A program made the position numbers and the translations under genes. Shown piece by piece: positions 1 through 8,655 of a stretch of DNA of 64,000 bases. Every line of letters starts with the position of its first letter. Positions within the stretch are counted from its first letter, which is position 1. The notes beneath the pieces were generated by a model that searched no databases, was not told where the DNA came from, and saw nothing but the letters and a program-made list of their open reading frames with translations. This DNA comes from Actinomadura alba (lineage in GTDB: Bacteria > Actinomycetota > Actinomycetes > Streptosporangiales > Streptosporangiaceae). Location: contig NZ_JABVEC010000010.1 of the NCBI RefSeq assembly GCF_014323705.1, forward strand, positions 124,001 through 188,000, in the 5' to 3' direction.

Positions 1-878
1 CATTCGTCGACGGCCTTGTCCTCCTGGCCCTTGTACTTGTTGATCGCGAGGTCCTCGAGCGAGCCGAGCTGCTTGTCGTCCATCCGGAACTTCTTCAGCC
101 AGCCCGCGACCTCGGCGAAGTCCTTGCCGAAGTCCTTGCGGCCGACGATGTTGATCTGCTCGGCCTGGCCCATGGTCCCCTTCGGGTCCGCGAGGTCCCG
201 GATGGGGTACGAGGCGTAGGCCCAGTGCGGGCGCCACAGGGTGACGACGATCGGCTTCTGGGCGTCCGTGGCCTTCTTCAGCTCGGCCAGCATCGCCGCC
301 GTCGACGACGGCACGACCTTGAACTCCTTGTCGATCCCGTACCCGGGCAGCATCTTGGTCGAGGAGACCCGCTGCAGGCCGGAGCTTGCCTCGATGCCGA
401 AGATCTTCCCCTCGTACTGGCCGCCCTTGCCCTTGAGGTCCTCGAGCGACTTCAGATCCGAGTAGTTCGGCACCGCGATCGTCAGCTTGGCGCTGTCGTA
501 CCAGACACCGAGCTTCTCGAGCTTGTCGCCGTAGCGCTTCCAGTAATCCTCGTGCGTGACGGGCAGCCAGGTGTCGAGGAACACGTCGACGTCGCCCTTC
601 GCCATGCCGGCGTAGAGCGGGGCGGTGTCGAGGTTCTTCAGCTCGACCTTGTACCCCCTGTCCTGGAGGATTCGCTTCCACAGGTAGGTGGCCACGAGGT
701 CCTCGTCCCAGCCGGACACCCAGCCGATCGTGATCTCCTTGTTCGCCGACCCCGACCCCGACCCCGACCCGCCCGTGTCGCCACCGCTGTCACCGCCGCA
801 CGAGGTGACCGTCGCGGCGAGCGTGAGCGACAGGGCGATTGCCGCTGCTTTCCTGAGGCTGTTCAGCCTGAAACGCAC
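1..878 (-). CDS. Glycine betaine/proline ABC transporter substrate-binding lipoprotein (OpuAC/ProX type), C-terminus cut by window edge
   Basis: This is the extracellular solute-binding protein of an osmoprotectant importer. The GTG at 878 follows an AAGGAC ribosome site. It opens a lipoprotein signal: basic start, hydrophobic stretch ALSLTLAATVTSC, then Cys as the lipidation residue. A Gly/Ser linker follows, encoded by a short run of repeated gac-ccc units near 750-770. The mature part has the OpuAC look: ITIGWVSGWDED near the start, then VDVFLDTWLP and VTLWRPHWAYA, whose Trp residues suit a quaternary-amine aromatic box. About 292 residues are visible and the stop lies outside the window. 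It is the third gene of the importer operon, 62 bp after the permease. Family assignment is firm; the exact ligand is inferred. Confidence 0.9.
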   Translation of the reverse strand, partial: MRFRLNSLRKAAAIALSLTLAATVTSCGGDSGGDTGGSGSGSGSANKEITIGWVSGWDEDLVATYLWKRILQDRGYKVELKNLDTAPLYAGMAKGDVDVFLDTWLPVTHEDYWKRYGDKLEKLGVWYDSAKLTIAVPNYSDLKSLEDLKGKGGQYEGKIFGIEASSGLQRVSSTKMLPGYGIDKEFKVVPSSTAAMLAELKKATDAQKPIVVTLWRPHWAYASYPIRDLADPKGTMGQAEQINIVGRKDFGKDFAEVAGWLKKFRMDDKQLGSLEDLAINKYKGQEDKAVDE

Positions 879-940
879 AAGATGTCCTTCCAATCGACTA
901 CAGGACACTGAGCGCCCGAAGGCGCCCAGGACGGTGACCG

Positions 941-1804
941 TCAGGCGCGCGCCGACGCCTTCTCGGCACGCGCGACGGCCGATCGGTCACCGAGTGAGGA
1001 GGTGATCCGATCAAGGAAGATCGCCAGGATGACGACCGCCAGGCCGCCTTCGAAGCCGGTGGCGATCTCCAGGCGCTGGATGCCGTCGAGGACGACATTG
1101 CCCAGGCCTCCGGCACCGACCATGCCGGCGATGACCACCATCGACAGCGCAAGCATGATCACCTGGTTGACGCCGGCCATGACCGTCGGCATGGCGAGCG
1201 GGAGCTGGATCCGGGTGAGGATCCGCCGTGGTGGGGAGCCGAACGCCTCACCGGCCTCGACCACCTCGCGGTCGACGCCGCGGATGCCGAGTTCGGTGAG
1301 GCGTACGCCCGGGGGAAGCGCGAACACGACGGTCGCGACCACGCCGGGCACAGGCCCGATGCTGAAGAAGAACACGGCCGGGATCAGGTAGACGAACGCC
1401 GGCATCGTCTGCATGAGGTCGAGCGCCGGGCGCAGCACGCGGCTCAGCGAGTCACTGCGGGCGGCCGCGATGCCGAGCGGGATGGCGAGTACGACGGAGA
1501 TGACGCTCGCGACGAGCACCAGGGCCAGCGTCTCCATCGCCGGTTCCCACTGCCGCATGCTGTCGATCAGTGCGAGGCCGAGCAGCGTGAACAGCGCGAA
1601 ACGCCATCCGCGCAGCCACAGGGCGGCGACGGCGAGCGCGGCGATCAGTCCGAGGGCGGGCGGCCACAGCAACAGGTCGGCCAGGCCGTTCACGGTGCCC
1701 TCGACCGCGGAGCCGATCGCGTCGAACAGCCAGGAGAGATTGTCCGTCAGCCAGTTGACGAGGTTCTCGAACCACGTCCCGACATTGATCCTAGGCATCG
1801 ACAC
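941..1804 (-). CDS. Glycine betaine/proline ABC transporter permease (ProW/OpuAB type)
   Basis: This is the membrane channel subunit of the osmoprotectant importer, about 287 residues, normal for ProW-type permeases. Several hydrophobic segments are visible (LLLWPPALGLIAALAVAALWL, LALVLVASVISVVLAIPLGIAAA, and others toward the C-terminus). The EAA loop reads EAGEAFGSPPRRILTRIQLPLAMPTVMAGV, where the ATPase docks. The start is a GTG with GAGGAGG six bases upstream; it overlaps the end of the ATPase gene by 14 bp, which indicates translational coupling. An in-frame ATG at 1798 is possible but is spaced less well from the ribosome site. A single permease fits a betaine or proline importer. Confidence 0.92.
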   Translation of the reverse strand: MSMPRINVGTWFENLVNWLTDNLSWLFDAIGSAVEGTVNGLADLLLWPPALGLIAALAVAALWLRGWRFALFTLLGLALIDSMRQWEPAMETLALVLVASVISVVLAIPLGIAAARSDSLSRVLRPALDLMQTMPAFVYLIPAVFFFSIGPVPGVVATVVFALPPGVRLTELGIRGVDREVVEAGEAFGSPPRRILTRIQLPLAMPTVMAGVNQVIMLALSMVVIAGMVGAGGLGNVVLDGIQRLEIATGFEGGLAVVILAIFLDRITSSLGDRSAVARAEKASARA

Positions 1805-3059
1805 CGGTGGCCTCCTCTCGCCGCTGCTGTCCGTCGGCGGGTGCTCCGCCCTCGCCGGGCGGTTCCGGTTCGCGGGCGTGGCCGTTGATGGCGCCCAGGG
1901 CCGCCAGCAGGGTGACGCGAGGGATCACGCCGAGCAGAGTGCCGGATTCGTCGGTCACGGGGACGGGCAGCGGGCTCTCAGCGGACTGGGCGAAGAGGTC
2001 GGCCACGGCGGTGTCCGGGGCCACCGGATCCACGTCCTCGTCGATGAGCCCGTCGAGCTCGGTCTCGTTATTGCTCACCGCGTCGGCGACCGCCTGCGCG
2101 TTCACCGTTCCGAGCAGCTTGCGATCGCGGCACACCACGAACGCGGCGGAGGTCTGGTTCTCCCGCATGGTCCGCAGCGCCGTCCGGGGGCCGCCCGTCG
2201 AGACCACGGTGGCGAGCGGGCGCTCCATGACGGAGGCCGCGGTCAGCACCCGGGTCCGGTCCACGTCGGCCACGAACTGGGCGACGTAGTCGTTGGCGGG
2301 GTCGGTCAGGATCTGCTCGGCCGTCCCGATCTGTACGATCCGGCCCTCGCGCATCACCGCGATGTTGTCGCCGATGCGCATGGCCTCGTTGAGATCGTGG
2401 GTGATGAACACGATCGTCTTGCCGAGGTCGGCCTGGAGGTCGATGAGCAGGTCCTGCATCTCCCGGCGGATCAGCGGGTCGAGGGCGCTGAACGCCTCGT
2501 CCATCAGCAGGATGTCGGTCTCGGCGGCGAGCGCGCGGGCCAGCCCGACCCGCTGCCGCATCCCGCCCGACAACTGGCCGGGGAGTCTGTCCTCCCAGCC
2601 GTCGAGGCCGACGAGGCGCAGGAACTCCTTGGCCTTCTTCTCCCGTTCGGCCTTCGGTACGCCCTGGACCTCCAGGCCGTACGCCGCGTTCGTCAGCACG
2701 GAGCAGTGCGGGAACAGGGCGAAGTGCTGGAAGACCATGCTCACCTTGGCCTGCCGGACGGCGCGGAGCTCGTTGCCCCGCAGGCCACTGATATCGACAC
2801 CGTCGATCTCGACATGCCCGGATGTGGGCGGCAGGAGGCCGTTCAGCATGCGGATCAGCGTGGACTTCCCGGACCCGGAAAGGCCCATCACCACGAAGAT
2901 CTCGCCCTCGTTCACCTCGAAGGACGCGTCGACCACCGCGGGCGTCACGCCCAGTTTGCGGATCTCGTCGAGAGCGGCGCCCCCGGCCAGGCGGCGGGCA
3001 CCCTCGTCAGCCTTGCGGCCGAACAGCTTGGTCACGTTTTGTGCGCGGAGTCGGGACAC
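1791..3059 (-). CDS. Glycine betaine/L-proline ABC transporter ATP-binding protein with C-terminal CBS pair (ProV/OpuAA type)
   Basis: This is the ATPase of the osmoprotectant importer. Walker A GLSGSGKST is near residue 60, the signature LSGGMRQRV near 165 and Walker B ILLMDEAFSAL near 185. The C-terminal 150 residues form a CBS-like pair, the part that senses ionic strength in OpuA-type importers. The tail is Pro/Gly/Glu-rich. The GTG at 3059 is preferred because AAAGGGG lies just before it; a TTG at 3086 would add nine residues. It is the first gene of the operon, with the permease overlapping its 3' end. The 300 bp upstream are relatively AT-rich and should hold the promoter. Confidence 0.93.
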   Translation of the reverse strand: MSRLRAQNVTKLFGRKADEGARRLAGGAALDEIRKLGVTPAVVDASFEVNEGEIFVVMGLSGSGKSTLIRMLNGLLPPTSGHVEIDGVDISGLRGNELRAVRQAKVSMVFQHFALFPHCSVLTNAAYGLEVQGVPKAEREKKAKEFLRLVGLDGWEDRLPGQLSGGMRQRVGLARALAAETDILLMDEAFSALDPLIRREMQDLLIDLQADLGKTIVFITHDLNEAMRIGDNIAVMREGRIVQIGTAEQILTDPANDYVAQFVADVDRTRVLTAASVMERPLATVVSTGGPRTALRTMRENQTSAAFVVCRDRKLLGTVNAQAVADAVSNNETELDGLIDEDVDPVAPDTAVADLFAQSAESPLPVPVTDESGTLLGVIPRVTLLAALGAINGHAREPEPPGEGGAPADGQQRREEATGVDA

Positions 3060-3359
3060 GATCCCCTTTCGGTTGGACCGCGCCAAACCCTGGCGGAAGA
3101 TCCGCCCCCGGCCGGGAGCGCGCGGTCAGGCTTCACCACGGCGCGCGTACCCCCGCACGCCGCCGAGGTGCTTCGTCCTCAAAAAGAGTGCGAAATCAGC
3201 ACGACCACGAGCTTTTGTGACTCAGCTCACCAAATCACGTGTCAACTGGACAACTTGGCCATGCGTCTACTGAAAATTATCGGTAACTGGTGAAAATTTC
3301 ATCTTGTGTGGTTTGAGTCACACTTGTGGCCATACGGGTTTGAGCAGCTCAGGGCGTTG

Positions 3360-4046
3360 TCAGCCCCGCTCGGGGGACATGAGGTCGGCGCCACTGGTGA
3401 CGCGGAAGCCGTATCGGTCGATCGCAACCGAGCCCATTTCCGCGAATGCCTCCGCGATCCGCCAGGCCTGTTCCGCCGTCCGCTCGGTGGGCCCGTGCAC
3501 GTCGTCGATCCCGCACTCGTACAGGGCGTTGGACTGCGCCAGCGGCCCGAGCGCGGCGGCGAGTGATCCCCGATCGGCCGCGTGCACCTCCCGGGCCGAG
3601 ACGGTCAGTTCGCTGTTCTCGTCGATGAACCAGAAGAGCCCCAGCGCGGCGTCCTCCCGGATCGCCACACTCGGCAGGAAGGGACGCAGCAGCGTGGCCG
3701 GCTCAACGGGCAGCAGCGTGCGCGGGACGTAGACCCGCAGCATGTCCTCGATCGGCTCGTCGTGCTCTCCGGGCGCGGGCGGCTCCACCGACCAGGTGCC
3801 GCCGAGGTGGTGGTGCAGGGCCCGGGCCAGCCGGTACGCCCCGCTCGGCTGATGTGCCCTGTTCCTCACCTTCAGCGTCTCACCGTCGCAGACGACCGAG
3901 ATCTGCCCGGCCACCGTGATCCTGCGGCGCCTGCGCCGGGCGTACGGGTCGTACCGCCGCAGAAGCCGTTCGACCTCGTCGATACCGACGCCCTCAGGCA
4001 GGCTCAGGGTCGGAACGGCCGCACGGCGGCGCGTCGACAGTCGCAT
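3360..4046 (-). CDS. Hypothetical protein, second gene after dCTP deaminase
   Basis: This 228-residue protein is not recognised. It has a basic N-terminus with an Arg run (YARRRRRRITV near residues 35-45), no signal peptide and no membrane segment. The middle contains RVYVPRTLLPVEPATLLRPFLPSVAIRED and an acidic stretch, so it reads as a soluble cytoplasmic protein. It starts 15 bp after the dCTP deaminase stop on the same strand, so the two genes are probably cotranscribed. No catalytic motif is evident. Its codon use resembles that of its neighbours, so there is no sign of transfer. The function is unknown. Confidence 0.7.
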   Translation of the reverse strand: MRLSTRRRAAVPTLSLPEGVGIDEVERLLRRYDPYARRRRRRITVAGQISVVCDGETLKVRNRAHQPSGAYRLARALHHHLGGTWSVEPPAPGEHDEPIEDMLRVYVPRTLLPVEPATLLRPFLPSVAIREDAALGLFWFIDENSELTVSAREVHAADRGSLAAALGPLAQSNALYECGIDDVHGPTERTAEQAWRIAEAFAEMGSVAIDRYGFRVTSGADLMSPERG

Positions 4047-4061
4047 GGCCGGCCCCTCGGG

Positions 4062-4640
4062 TCAGACCTTCGTACGGTGGAAGTTGAGGTAGGAGCGAGA
4101 CGGCGTCGGGCCGCGCTGGTCCTGGTAGCGCGAGCCGTACTGGGAGGAGCCGTACGGGTGCTCGGCGGGCGAGCTGGTACGGAACAGGCACATCTGGCCG
4201 ATCTTCATGCCCGGCCACAGCTTGATCGGCAGCGTGGCGACGTTGGACAGCTCCAGCGTGACGTGGCCGGTGAAGCCCGGATCGATCCAGCCCGCGGTGG
4301 AGTGGGTCAGCAGCCCGAGGCGCCCGAGCGAGCTCTTGCCCTCCAGCCGGGCCGCGATGTTGTCGGGCAGCGCGAAGATCTCGTACGTCGACGCGAGGAC
4401 GAACTCCCCGGGGTGCAGGATGAACGCGTCGTTGTTCCCCTCGACCTCGACGAGCCGGGTCAGGTCGGACTGCTCCTCGGCCGGATCGATGTGCGGGTAC
4501 TTGTGGTTCTCGAACACCCGGAAGTAGCGGTCAAGGCGCACGTCCACACTGGACGGCTGGACCATGCCGGGATCGTACGGGTCGATCTTGACCCGTCCGG
4601 ACTCCAGCTCAGCTCGGATGTCGCGATCGGAGAGCAGCAC
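4062..4640 (-). CDS. dcd: dCTP deaminase
   Basis: This enzyme deaminates dCTP on the route to dTTP; actinobacterial members can also hydrolyse the dUTP formed. The 192-residue length is typical. Hallmarks are MLLSDRDI at the N-terminus, QPSSVDVRL near 28-36, [10 protein letters not shown] at 101-110 and [11 protein letters not shown] at 113-123, followed by TLELSN with the expected catalytic Glu near 130. The C-terminal [16 protein letters not shown] is the nucleotide-covering tail. It is the first gene of a likely two-gene operon with the downstream hypothetical protein. Whether it is bifunctional (deaminase plus dUTPase) cannot be settled from sequence alone. Confidence 0.95.
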   Translation of the reverse strand: MLLSDRDIRAELESGRVKIDPYDPGMVQPSSVDVRLDRYFRVFENHKYPHIDPAEEQSDLTRLVEVEGNNDAFILHPGEFVLASTYEIFALPDNIAARLEGKSSLGRLGLLTHSTAGWIDPGFTGHVTLELSNVATLPIKLWPGMKIGQMCLFRTSSPAEHPYGSSQYGSRYQDQRGPTPSRSYLNFHRTKV

Positions 4641-4751
4641 GTCAGAAAACTACCGGGTCCGACGGACCACTCGTGGCGGTACGCGCGGTCTCGCGGTACG
4701 GTCGGCTTCCGGTAGCATGTGCGGACGGTCGCCTTCCAGCGGGCGGCCAAC

Positions 4752-4822
4752 GCGGGTGTAGTTCAATGGCAGAACATTAGCTTCCCAAGCTAATAGCGCG
4801 GGTTCGATTCCCGTCACCCGCT
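4752..4822 (+). tRNA. tRNA-Gly (anticodon CCC), integration hotspot
   Basis: The cloverleaf folds by eye. The acceptor arm GCGGGTG pairs with CACCCGC, the anticodon stem is TTAGC/GCTAA with loop TTCCCAA, so the anticodon is CCC, and the T arm contains GGTTCGATTCC. The gene is 71 bases with discriminator T and no encoded CCA. Its 3' half, from the anticodon loop onward, is copied at several sites downstream, so this gene is the attachment site of the elements in the 5-32 kb island. Confidence 0.96.
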
Positions 4823-4830
4823 CAACAGCG

Positions 4831-4869
4831 AAGGCCCAGGCCAGGGACATGATCCCCAACCTGGGCCTT
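4831..4869 (+). terminator. tRNA-Gly terminator hairpin
   Basis: A perfect 10-bp stem (AAGGCCCAGG with CCTGGGCCTT) starts eight bases after the tRNA and is followed by a short T-containing tract. The same hairpin, perfect or decayed, travels with the downstream tRNA fragments. Confidence 0.85.
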
Positions 4870-5026
4870 GATCGTTCCTGTGATCTCGCGAGCAAGACGC
4901 CACCAACAGACCGCGGCGATGTACGGCTCCTGTTAGCCGGCGTTGCTTGGCGCATCACCTCGTAGTCGGCAGTCTCGGTTGTCACCCGCTGGCCTCATAG
5001 CACAGGATGCATATACCATTAGATGC

Positions 5027-5389
5027 ATGGGGCTCTTGTATGTCATCGAGATCGAGCCTGAGGTCGAGGCTTGGCTGGACTCCCTCACTGATCGGGAGTA
5101 TGGCCGTGTGATGGCGTACGCCGAGATGCTGGCAGAGGAAGCTCAGACGCTGAGTGAACCGTATGCGCGGCATCTCGGCGACGGCGTGCGGGAGTTGCGT
5201 ATCCCGTTGCACCCGTTAGACATGCGCGTCTCGTACTGGCTCGGGCCGGGCCGACGGGTCATCTTGCTCACGGTCTTCCGGAAGACCAGGGGCAGGGAGA
5301 CCGCTGAGGTGGAGCGAGCCAAGCGTGCCCAGAAGGAGTGCGAGGCCGAGCACGGCCACGCCGGACGTGTCTACGACAGGGAGGTCTGA
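5027..5389 (+). CDS. RelE/HigB-like toxin of a type II toxin-antitoxin pair
   Basis: This 120-residue protein matches the HigB/RelE fold in pattern: a short beta N-terminus (LLYVIEIEPEVEAWLDSL), two helices, then ELRIPLHPLDMRVSYWLGPGRRVILLTVFRKTRG, where the basic and Arg-rich strands form the mRNA-cleavage face. The C-terminal helix ERAKRAQKEC is basic. The ATG at 5027 is chosen because TATACC lies about 14 bases upstream and could be a -10 box, giving a very short leader. The antitoxin follows after a 2-bp gap. The toxin-first order with an XRE partner is typical of HigBA. It lies just inside the tRNA-Gly island. The specific target is inferred. Confidence 0.88.
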   Translation: MGLLYVIEIEPEVEAWLDSLTDREYGRVMAYAEMLAEEAQTLSEPYARHLGDGVRELRIPLHPLDMRVSYWLGPGRRVILLTVFRKTRGRETAEVERAKRAQKECEAEHGHAGRVYDREV

Positions 5390-5391
5390 TC

Positions 5392-5685
5392 ATGAGTGAG
5401 CACGCCCAGTGGGACCTTGGCCGCCGTGGTCGCGACAGCGCGGAAGTTCGGGCTGGGTACGACGAGGCCAAGCGCGCCATCGCGATCGGTAAGGCGGTAC
5501 GGGAGCGCAGGCTTGCGCTCGGCCTCTCCCAGACCGAGCTGGCCAAGCGGGCAGGGATGACACAGCCCGCATTGTCCCGTCTAGAAGCCGGCGGTACGGT
5601 GCCGACCATCCCGGTCTTGGAGCGGCTTGCCGGGGCGATGGACGCTGAACTCGTGGTGGGGATCACTCCGCACGCTGCGGCGTGA
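5392..5685 (+). CDS. XRE-family antitoxin (HigA-like)
   Basis: This 97-residue protein has a helix-turn-helix over about residues 33-90: IGKAVRERRLALGLSQTELAKRAGMTQPALSRLEAGG. The N-terminal 30 residues are probably the part that wraps the toxin. The ATG at 5392 follows GGGAGG with good spacing and lies 2 bp after the toxin stop, so the two are translationally linked. HigA-type antitoxins repress their own operon, and the short sequence ahead of the toxin is the likely operator. Confidence 0.9.
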   Translation: MSEHAQWDLGRRGRDSAEVRAGYDEAKRAIAIGKAVRERRLALGLSQTELAKRAGMTQPALSRLEAGGTVPTIPVLERLAGAMDAELVVGITPHAAA

Positions 5686-5704
5686 CCCGTCAAGCGCCGG
5701 GCTC

Positions 5705-5890
5705 GTGCAACTAGCGTGCAATTAGCGAGGGTGAACAGGGGCCAAGAACGGATACTCGTGGTCACGCCCAAGACCAGGTCAGCGCCCATGACGGGCAGGA
5801 TCGGTCTGATTCCCAAGCTAATGTTCAAGACGGCAGCCGTGAGTGGTTGAGCGCCGTTCTGGCTAGGGGCTCCCGCTTCCGTTCCTCGGG
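5705..5890 (+). repeat. Attachment-site relic, short-core type
   Basis: At 5705-5726 there are two adjacent copies of an 11-mer close to GTGCAATTAGC. About 85 bases later, at 5810-5822, is the 13-base core TTCCCAAGCTAAT, identical to the anticodon-loop side of the tRNA-Gly. After the core the sequence leaves the tRNA (GTTCAAGACG) and matches 10114-10209 instead, both ending in CCCGCTTCCGTTCCTCGGG. This looks like one end of an integrated element whose identity with the tRNA covers only the anticodon arm. Confidence 0.7.
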
Positions 5891-5895
5891 CTTTG

Positions 5896-6024
5896 GCCTG
5901 GTCAGAAGCTGAGGCTGATCGCCGCGGAATGCCCTTCCTGTCCCGGCTGTCAGTACGACGATGTCGCGTTGGCCAGAGATGCGTTGCAGGCGGTCGTATG
6001 CGTCCTCCCACCTCGAGCGCGCAT
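5896..6024 (+). pseudogene. Fragment of a CPxC/WWxRR-family gene
   Basis: This stretch of about 130 bases is almost identical to 16556-16685, the middle of the intact gene at 16323-16817. It includes the codons for the ECPSCPGCQYDDVALA region. The match begins and ends abruptly; immediately after it, the reading frame of the AAA ATPase begins. It is a recombination scar, not a gene. Confidence 0.8.
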
Positions 6025-7010
6025 CGACACTGAGAGCACCGCCACCGGAACAAGCCAGGCTGGTCGTGCTCGTGGGCCAGCCCGGGACGGGAAAGACCCT
6101 GTTCGCCACCCTCCTGGGAAGTGCGATGGAGCAGGAGTTCGATCTGGACGCACCGCTGCTAATCCCTGTGCGAGCCGACTTCGACGAGGCCGAGCTGATC
6201 GGCTACGAGCGGCTCGACGGGACTGTCCATCTGCAGGACTTCGCCCGCGAGATCCTCCTCGACGACGCACCGCTTGAAGCCCGCGTCGTGATCTTCGAGG
6301 AGTTCAATCTGGCCTCGGTCGAGACCTATCTGTCGGCGGTCCTCGTTGCCACCCAGGAGCGCGAGAGGCTCGTCCGACTACCGAACGGAGAGGTCGCCAA
6401 CCTGCCGATCGACACTTTCGTCCTCGCGACCTGCAACTCTTTCCGCGACGAGCCTGAGACCCGCACCCGGGTGAGCTCGCCGACCAAACGCAGATCGACC
6501 ACGATCACTATGCCCAACGTTCTCGGCGACCGCTACGAGGACGACCCGGACACCGCCGTCGCAGGCGTCATTGAGGCGCTGATCACCAACGAACGAAATC
6601 GCGTCGAGGATCGCAAGAGCGCAGGACGGGCGTCGCAGTTCGACTCGCTCAGACTCACGGCGCTCCGCTCAGTGTCCGGCAGCGCGGACTTCAGCGCGGA
6701 GGCCCAGCAGGCACTTGTGAGTGTCGCCAACGCTGTCCTCGAGACCGCGAGCGGTCGGTCATGGTTCACGCTCGGAATCCTTCGGGACATCGTGATGGCG
6801 CTCGTGATGGCGGAGCGGGACGCAGTAGCCGAGCTGACCGCCCTGGGCAACGCCGTTGCCGACAAGCTAGTGCATCAGCTTCGGGGAACACACTCCGACG
6901 TGCAACCTCTCCTCGCAGCGTCAGCGACGCTACCCAACGCCGAGGAGATCGGTCGCCTGATCGACCAGACGATGGCCGGACCTTCTGACGAGCTCCTGCC
7001 GCTTCTCTGA
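5961..7010 (+). CDS. McrB-like AAA+ ATPase, 5' end lost by recombination
   Basis: The core is an McrB/MoxR-type AAA+ domain. Walker A GQPGTGKT is near residue 39, Walker B VVIFEEFN near 112, and sensor-like VLATCNSF plus SSPTKRRSTTITMPN follow. The rest is alpha-helical. In McrB-type restriction proteins this motor loads a nuclease onto DNA. Here only about 35 residues precede Walker A, and the first 20 are read out of frame through a fragment of an unrelated gene (5896-6024), so the natural N-terminal DNA-recognition domain is missing. The stop lies 5 bp from the stop of the DUF2357 nuclease on the other strand. It is therefore a tail-to-tail defence pair with a damaged motor. Whether the product is expressed is unclear. 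Confidence 0.75.
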   Translation: MSRWPEMRCRRSYASSHLERASTLRAPPPEQARLVVLVGQPGTGKTLFATLLGSAMEQEFDLDAPLLIPVRADFDEAELIGYERLDGTVHLQDFAREILLDDAPLEARVVIFEEFNLASVETYLSAVLVATQERERLVRLPNGEVANLPIDTFVLATCNSFRDEPETRTRVSSPTKRRSTTITMPNVLGDRYEDDPDTAVAGVIEALITNERNRVEDRKSAGRASQFDSLRLTALRSVSGSADFSAEAQQALVSVANAVLETASGRSWFTLGILRDIVMALVMAERDAVAELTALGNAVADKLVHQLRGTHSDVQPLLAASATLPNAEEIGRLIDQTMAGPSDELLPLL

Positions 7011-7015
7011 GGCAT

Positions 7016-8476
7016 CTACACGTACGGGGGCGACTCCAGCCGGTCCAGGACGTGGACAATCGCCTCCTCCAGCCCGTCGTCCGGGCCGACGACGGGAATC
7101 TCGACGACGCTCTTGTCATGGTCCGTGATCACCCTTGCCTCCCGGTCCACACCCGGGTAGAGGATCGTGACTGCCGAGAGCCCATAGAGGCTCTGGTACG
7201 CGGCGACCTCCTTCCGGCTATCTTCCGAGGCGTGGCCGTCCTTTCCGACCCTGTACTTGGCGTCGAGCACAGCGACCTTGCTCGTCGCCTTCTCGTGGAG
7301 CAGCAGATCGGGCTTCGACGTGTCAGGGACCGGAGTCCGGGCTCGCCACGAGGCGATAACCTCAGCAGGCGGAACCGTGTCGTAGTACAGGTCGAAGTCA
7401 GGACCTGTGAATGCGAGCGGGTTAGACCCGAATGCGCCGAACGTCTGGGTGAGTCCGAGCACCGACGCGACGCGGTGTGCGGCGTAAGCCTGATAGATCC
7501 GGTCGGCACTCTCGATGTAGCTGTACCGGCGGGCCGGGTCCACGCTAGCCGACCATCCGAACTCACCGACCGTCCTCGTGAGGTCGAAGACTTTGATATA
7601 GCTGCGATCGGTGTATTCGGGGCCGTGGCGCGGCGCTGCCAGGGCACTCGGCTTCAGCCGGAGCTTGACCGCGAGCGGCTGGGTGGAGAGCCGCCCGACG
7701 CGCTCCCGCCACAGACGGCACCGAGCTCGAGGTCTGGAGGGGAGCTCCGTGCGCATCACCTCGGACAGCAGGCGGTGGATGAGACCGAGCAGGTGCACAG
7801 CGCGGCGGTTGGCCACGGTGTCAACCGTGCGCTGGCGTCGACGCGCGACCACTCGGGTCGGCGTGTATGTCTTACCCGCAGCGGTCAGCAAGCCGTCTTC
7901 CTGCTCGATCACGTTCTTCCGAGGGTCGGATCTGAGGAACCGCATCGTCGGGACAGCGAGGACCGAACTCCCCCCACGGCGGCTCAACACCCGGACCGAG
8001 ACCTCTTCGGTACGCGGTGCGGCGAGCACGGTCTCGATGGCGTCCAGCGCCTCGTCCGCGTTGGCGTCGAACCACCCGTAGACGACGTGGGGGTCCAGGT
8101 AGCCGCTGCCGTCGGAGAACAGGGCCTGACCAGTCCATCCGGTCCCAAGGCTCTGGAGATGGCTCAACATCCGTGTGATGCCCTGGAGACGCAGCTTGTG
8201 GTCCTCGGTAGCGAACCAAAATGCCTGACCGTCGACCTCGACTCTGTGGAAGCCCGTCGAGCGCGTGTAGTCGAGCGCGAGGACGCCCGTCGTTCCGCCC
8301 GAGAGCCGACGGTCCGTGCCATCGACGCGGATCCTTCGGCTGGCGTGGCCGACGACGCTCAGGACGATCGGCCCAGGGGCCACCTTGACTGCCCGGCCCT
8401 TCAGCTCGACCTCACCGGACCGAGCAACGACAGACACGCGCAGGCGCGTCTTCGTGAGGTCGGGGCTCGAGGTCAC
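7016..8476 (-). CDS. DUF2357 / PD-(D/E)XK nuclease, McrC-like partner of the ATPase
   Basis: This 486-residue protein has an N-terminal beta-rich half of the kind seen in DUF2357 proteins and a C-terminal PD-(D/E)XK nuclease core. The catalytic pattern is SKPDLLLHEKATSKVAVLDAKYR (about residues 395-417), with Asp in KPD and the D-x-K of LDAKYR. Helix-rich RRAVHLLGLIHRLLSEVMRTE joins the halves. DUF2357 nucleases usually accompany McrB-like ATPases in modification-dependent restriction, and here the ATPase converges on it from the opposite strand. The gene looks intact and starts with an ATG-proximal TSSPDLTKTRLRV. The arrangement supports a phage-defence role. The modified base or other trigger is unknown. 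Confidence 0.78.
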   Translation of the reverse strand: MTSSPDLTKTRLRVSVVARSGEVELKGRAVKVAPGPIVLSVVGHASRRIRVDGTDRRLSGGTTGVLALDYTRSTGFHRVEVDGQAFWFATEDHKLRLQGITRMLSHLQSLGTGWTGQALFSDGSGYLDPHVVYGWFDANADEALDAIETVLAAPRTEEVSVRVLSRRGGSSVLAVPTMRFLRSDPRKNVIEQEDGLLTAAGKTYTPTRVVARRRQRTVDTVANRRAVHLLGLIHRLLSEVMRTELPSRPRARCRLWRERVGRLSTQPLAVKLRLKPSALAAPRHGPEYTDRSYIKVFDLTRTVGEFGWSASVDPARRYSYIESADRIYQAYAAHRVASVLGLTQTFGAFGSNPLAFTGPDFDLYYDTVPPAEVIASWRARTPVPDTSKPDLLLHEKATSKVAVLDAKYRVGKDGHASEDSRKEVAAYQSLYGLSAVTILYPGVDREARVITDHDKSVVEIPVVGPDDGLEEAIVHVLDRLESPPYV

Positions 8477-8533
8477 GTTGAGAGGCTACGTGGTTCCTGA
8501 CGCGATTCTCCCCGTGGTCGAGCGAGCGCGCCT

Positions 8534-8634
8534 CTGGGGGCTTCGCCGCCCCCAGACCCCCGCGGGCCGGTGCACTCGTCCGCGCGGGAAGCTCTGTCAC
8601 ACCGTCCCATCGCTCGCGCGGACGAGCACTCCGG
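8534..8634. repeat. Double-hairpin repeat, copy 1 of 3
   Basis: A GC hairpin (CTGGGGG...CCCCCAG, 8534-8555) is followed by a longer inverted repeat with arms near GCACTCGTCCGCGCG and CGCGCGGACGAGCACTCCG. The loop contains TCTGTCACACCGTC. The same two-part structure occurs at 12681-12780 and, decayed, at 19991-20095, always between genes of the island. Confidence 0.75.
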
Positions 8635-8655
8635 AGCGAGACGGGCAACCTCCCC

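Noticed and set aside
4650..4985. Minus-strand frame across the tRNA-Gly gene containing RVTGIEPALLAWEANVLPLN
   Set aside because: This kind of frame is a known artefact of reading a tRNA gene and its flanks in antisense. The cloverleaf explains the sequence.
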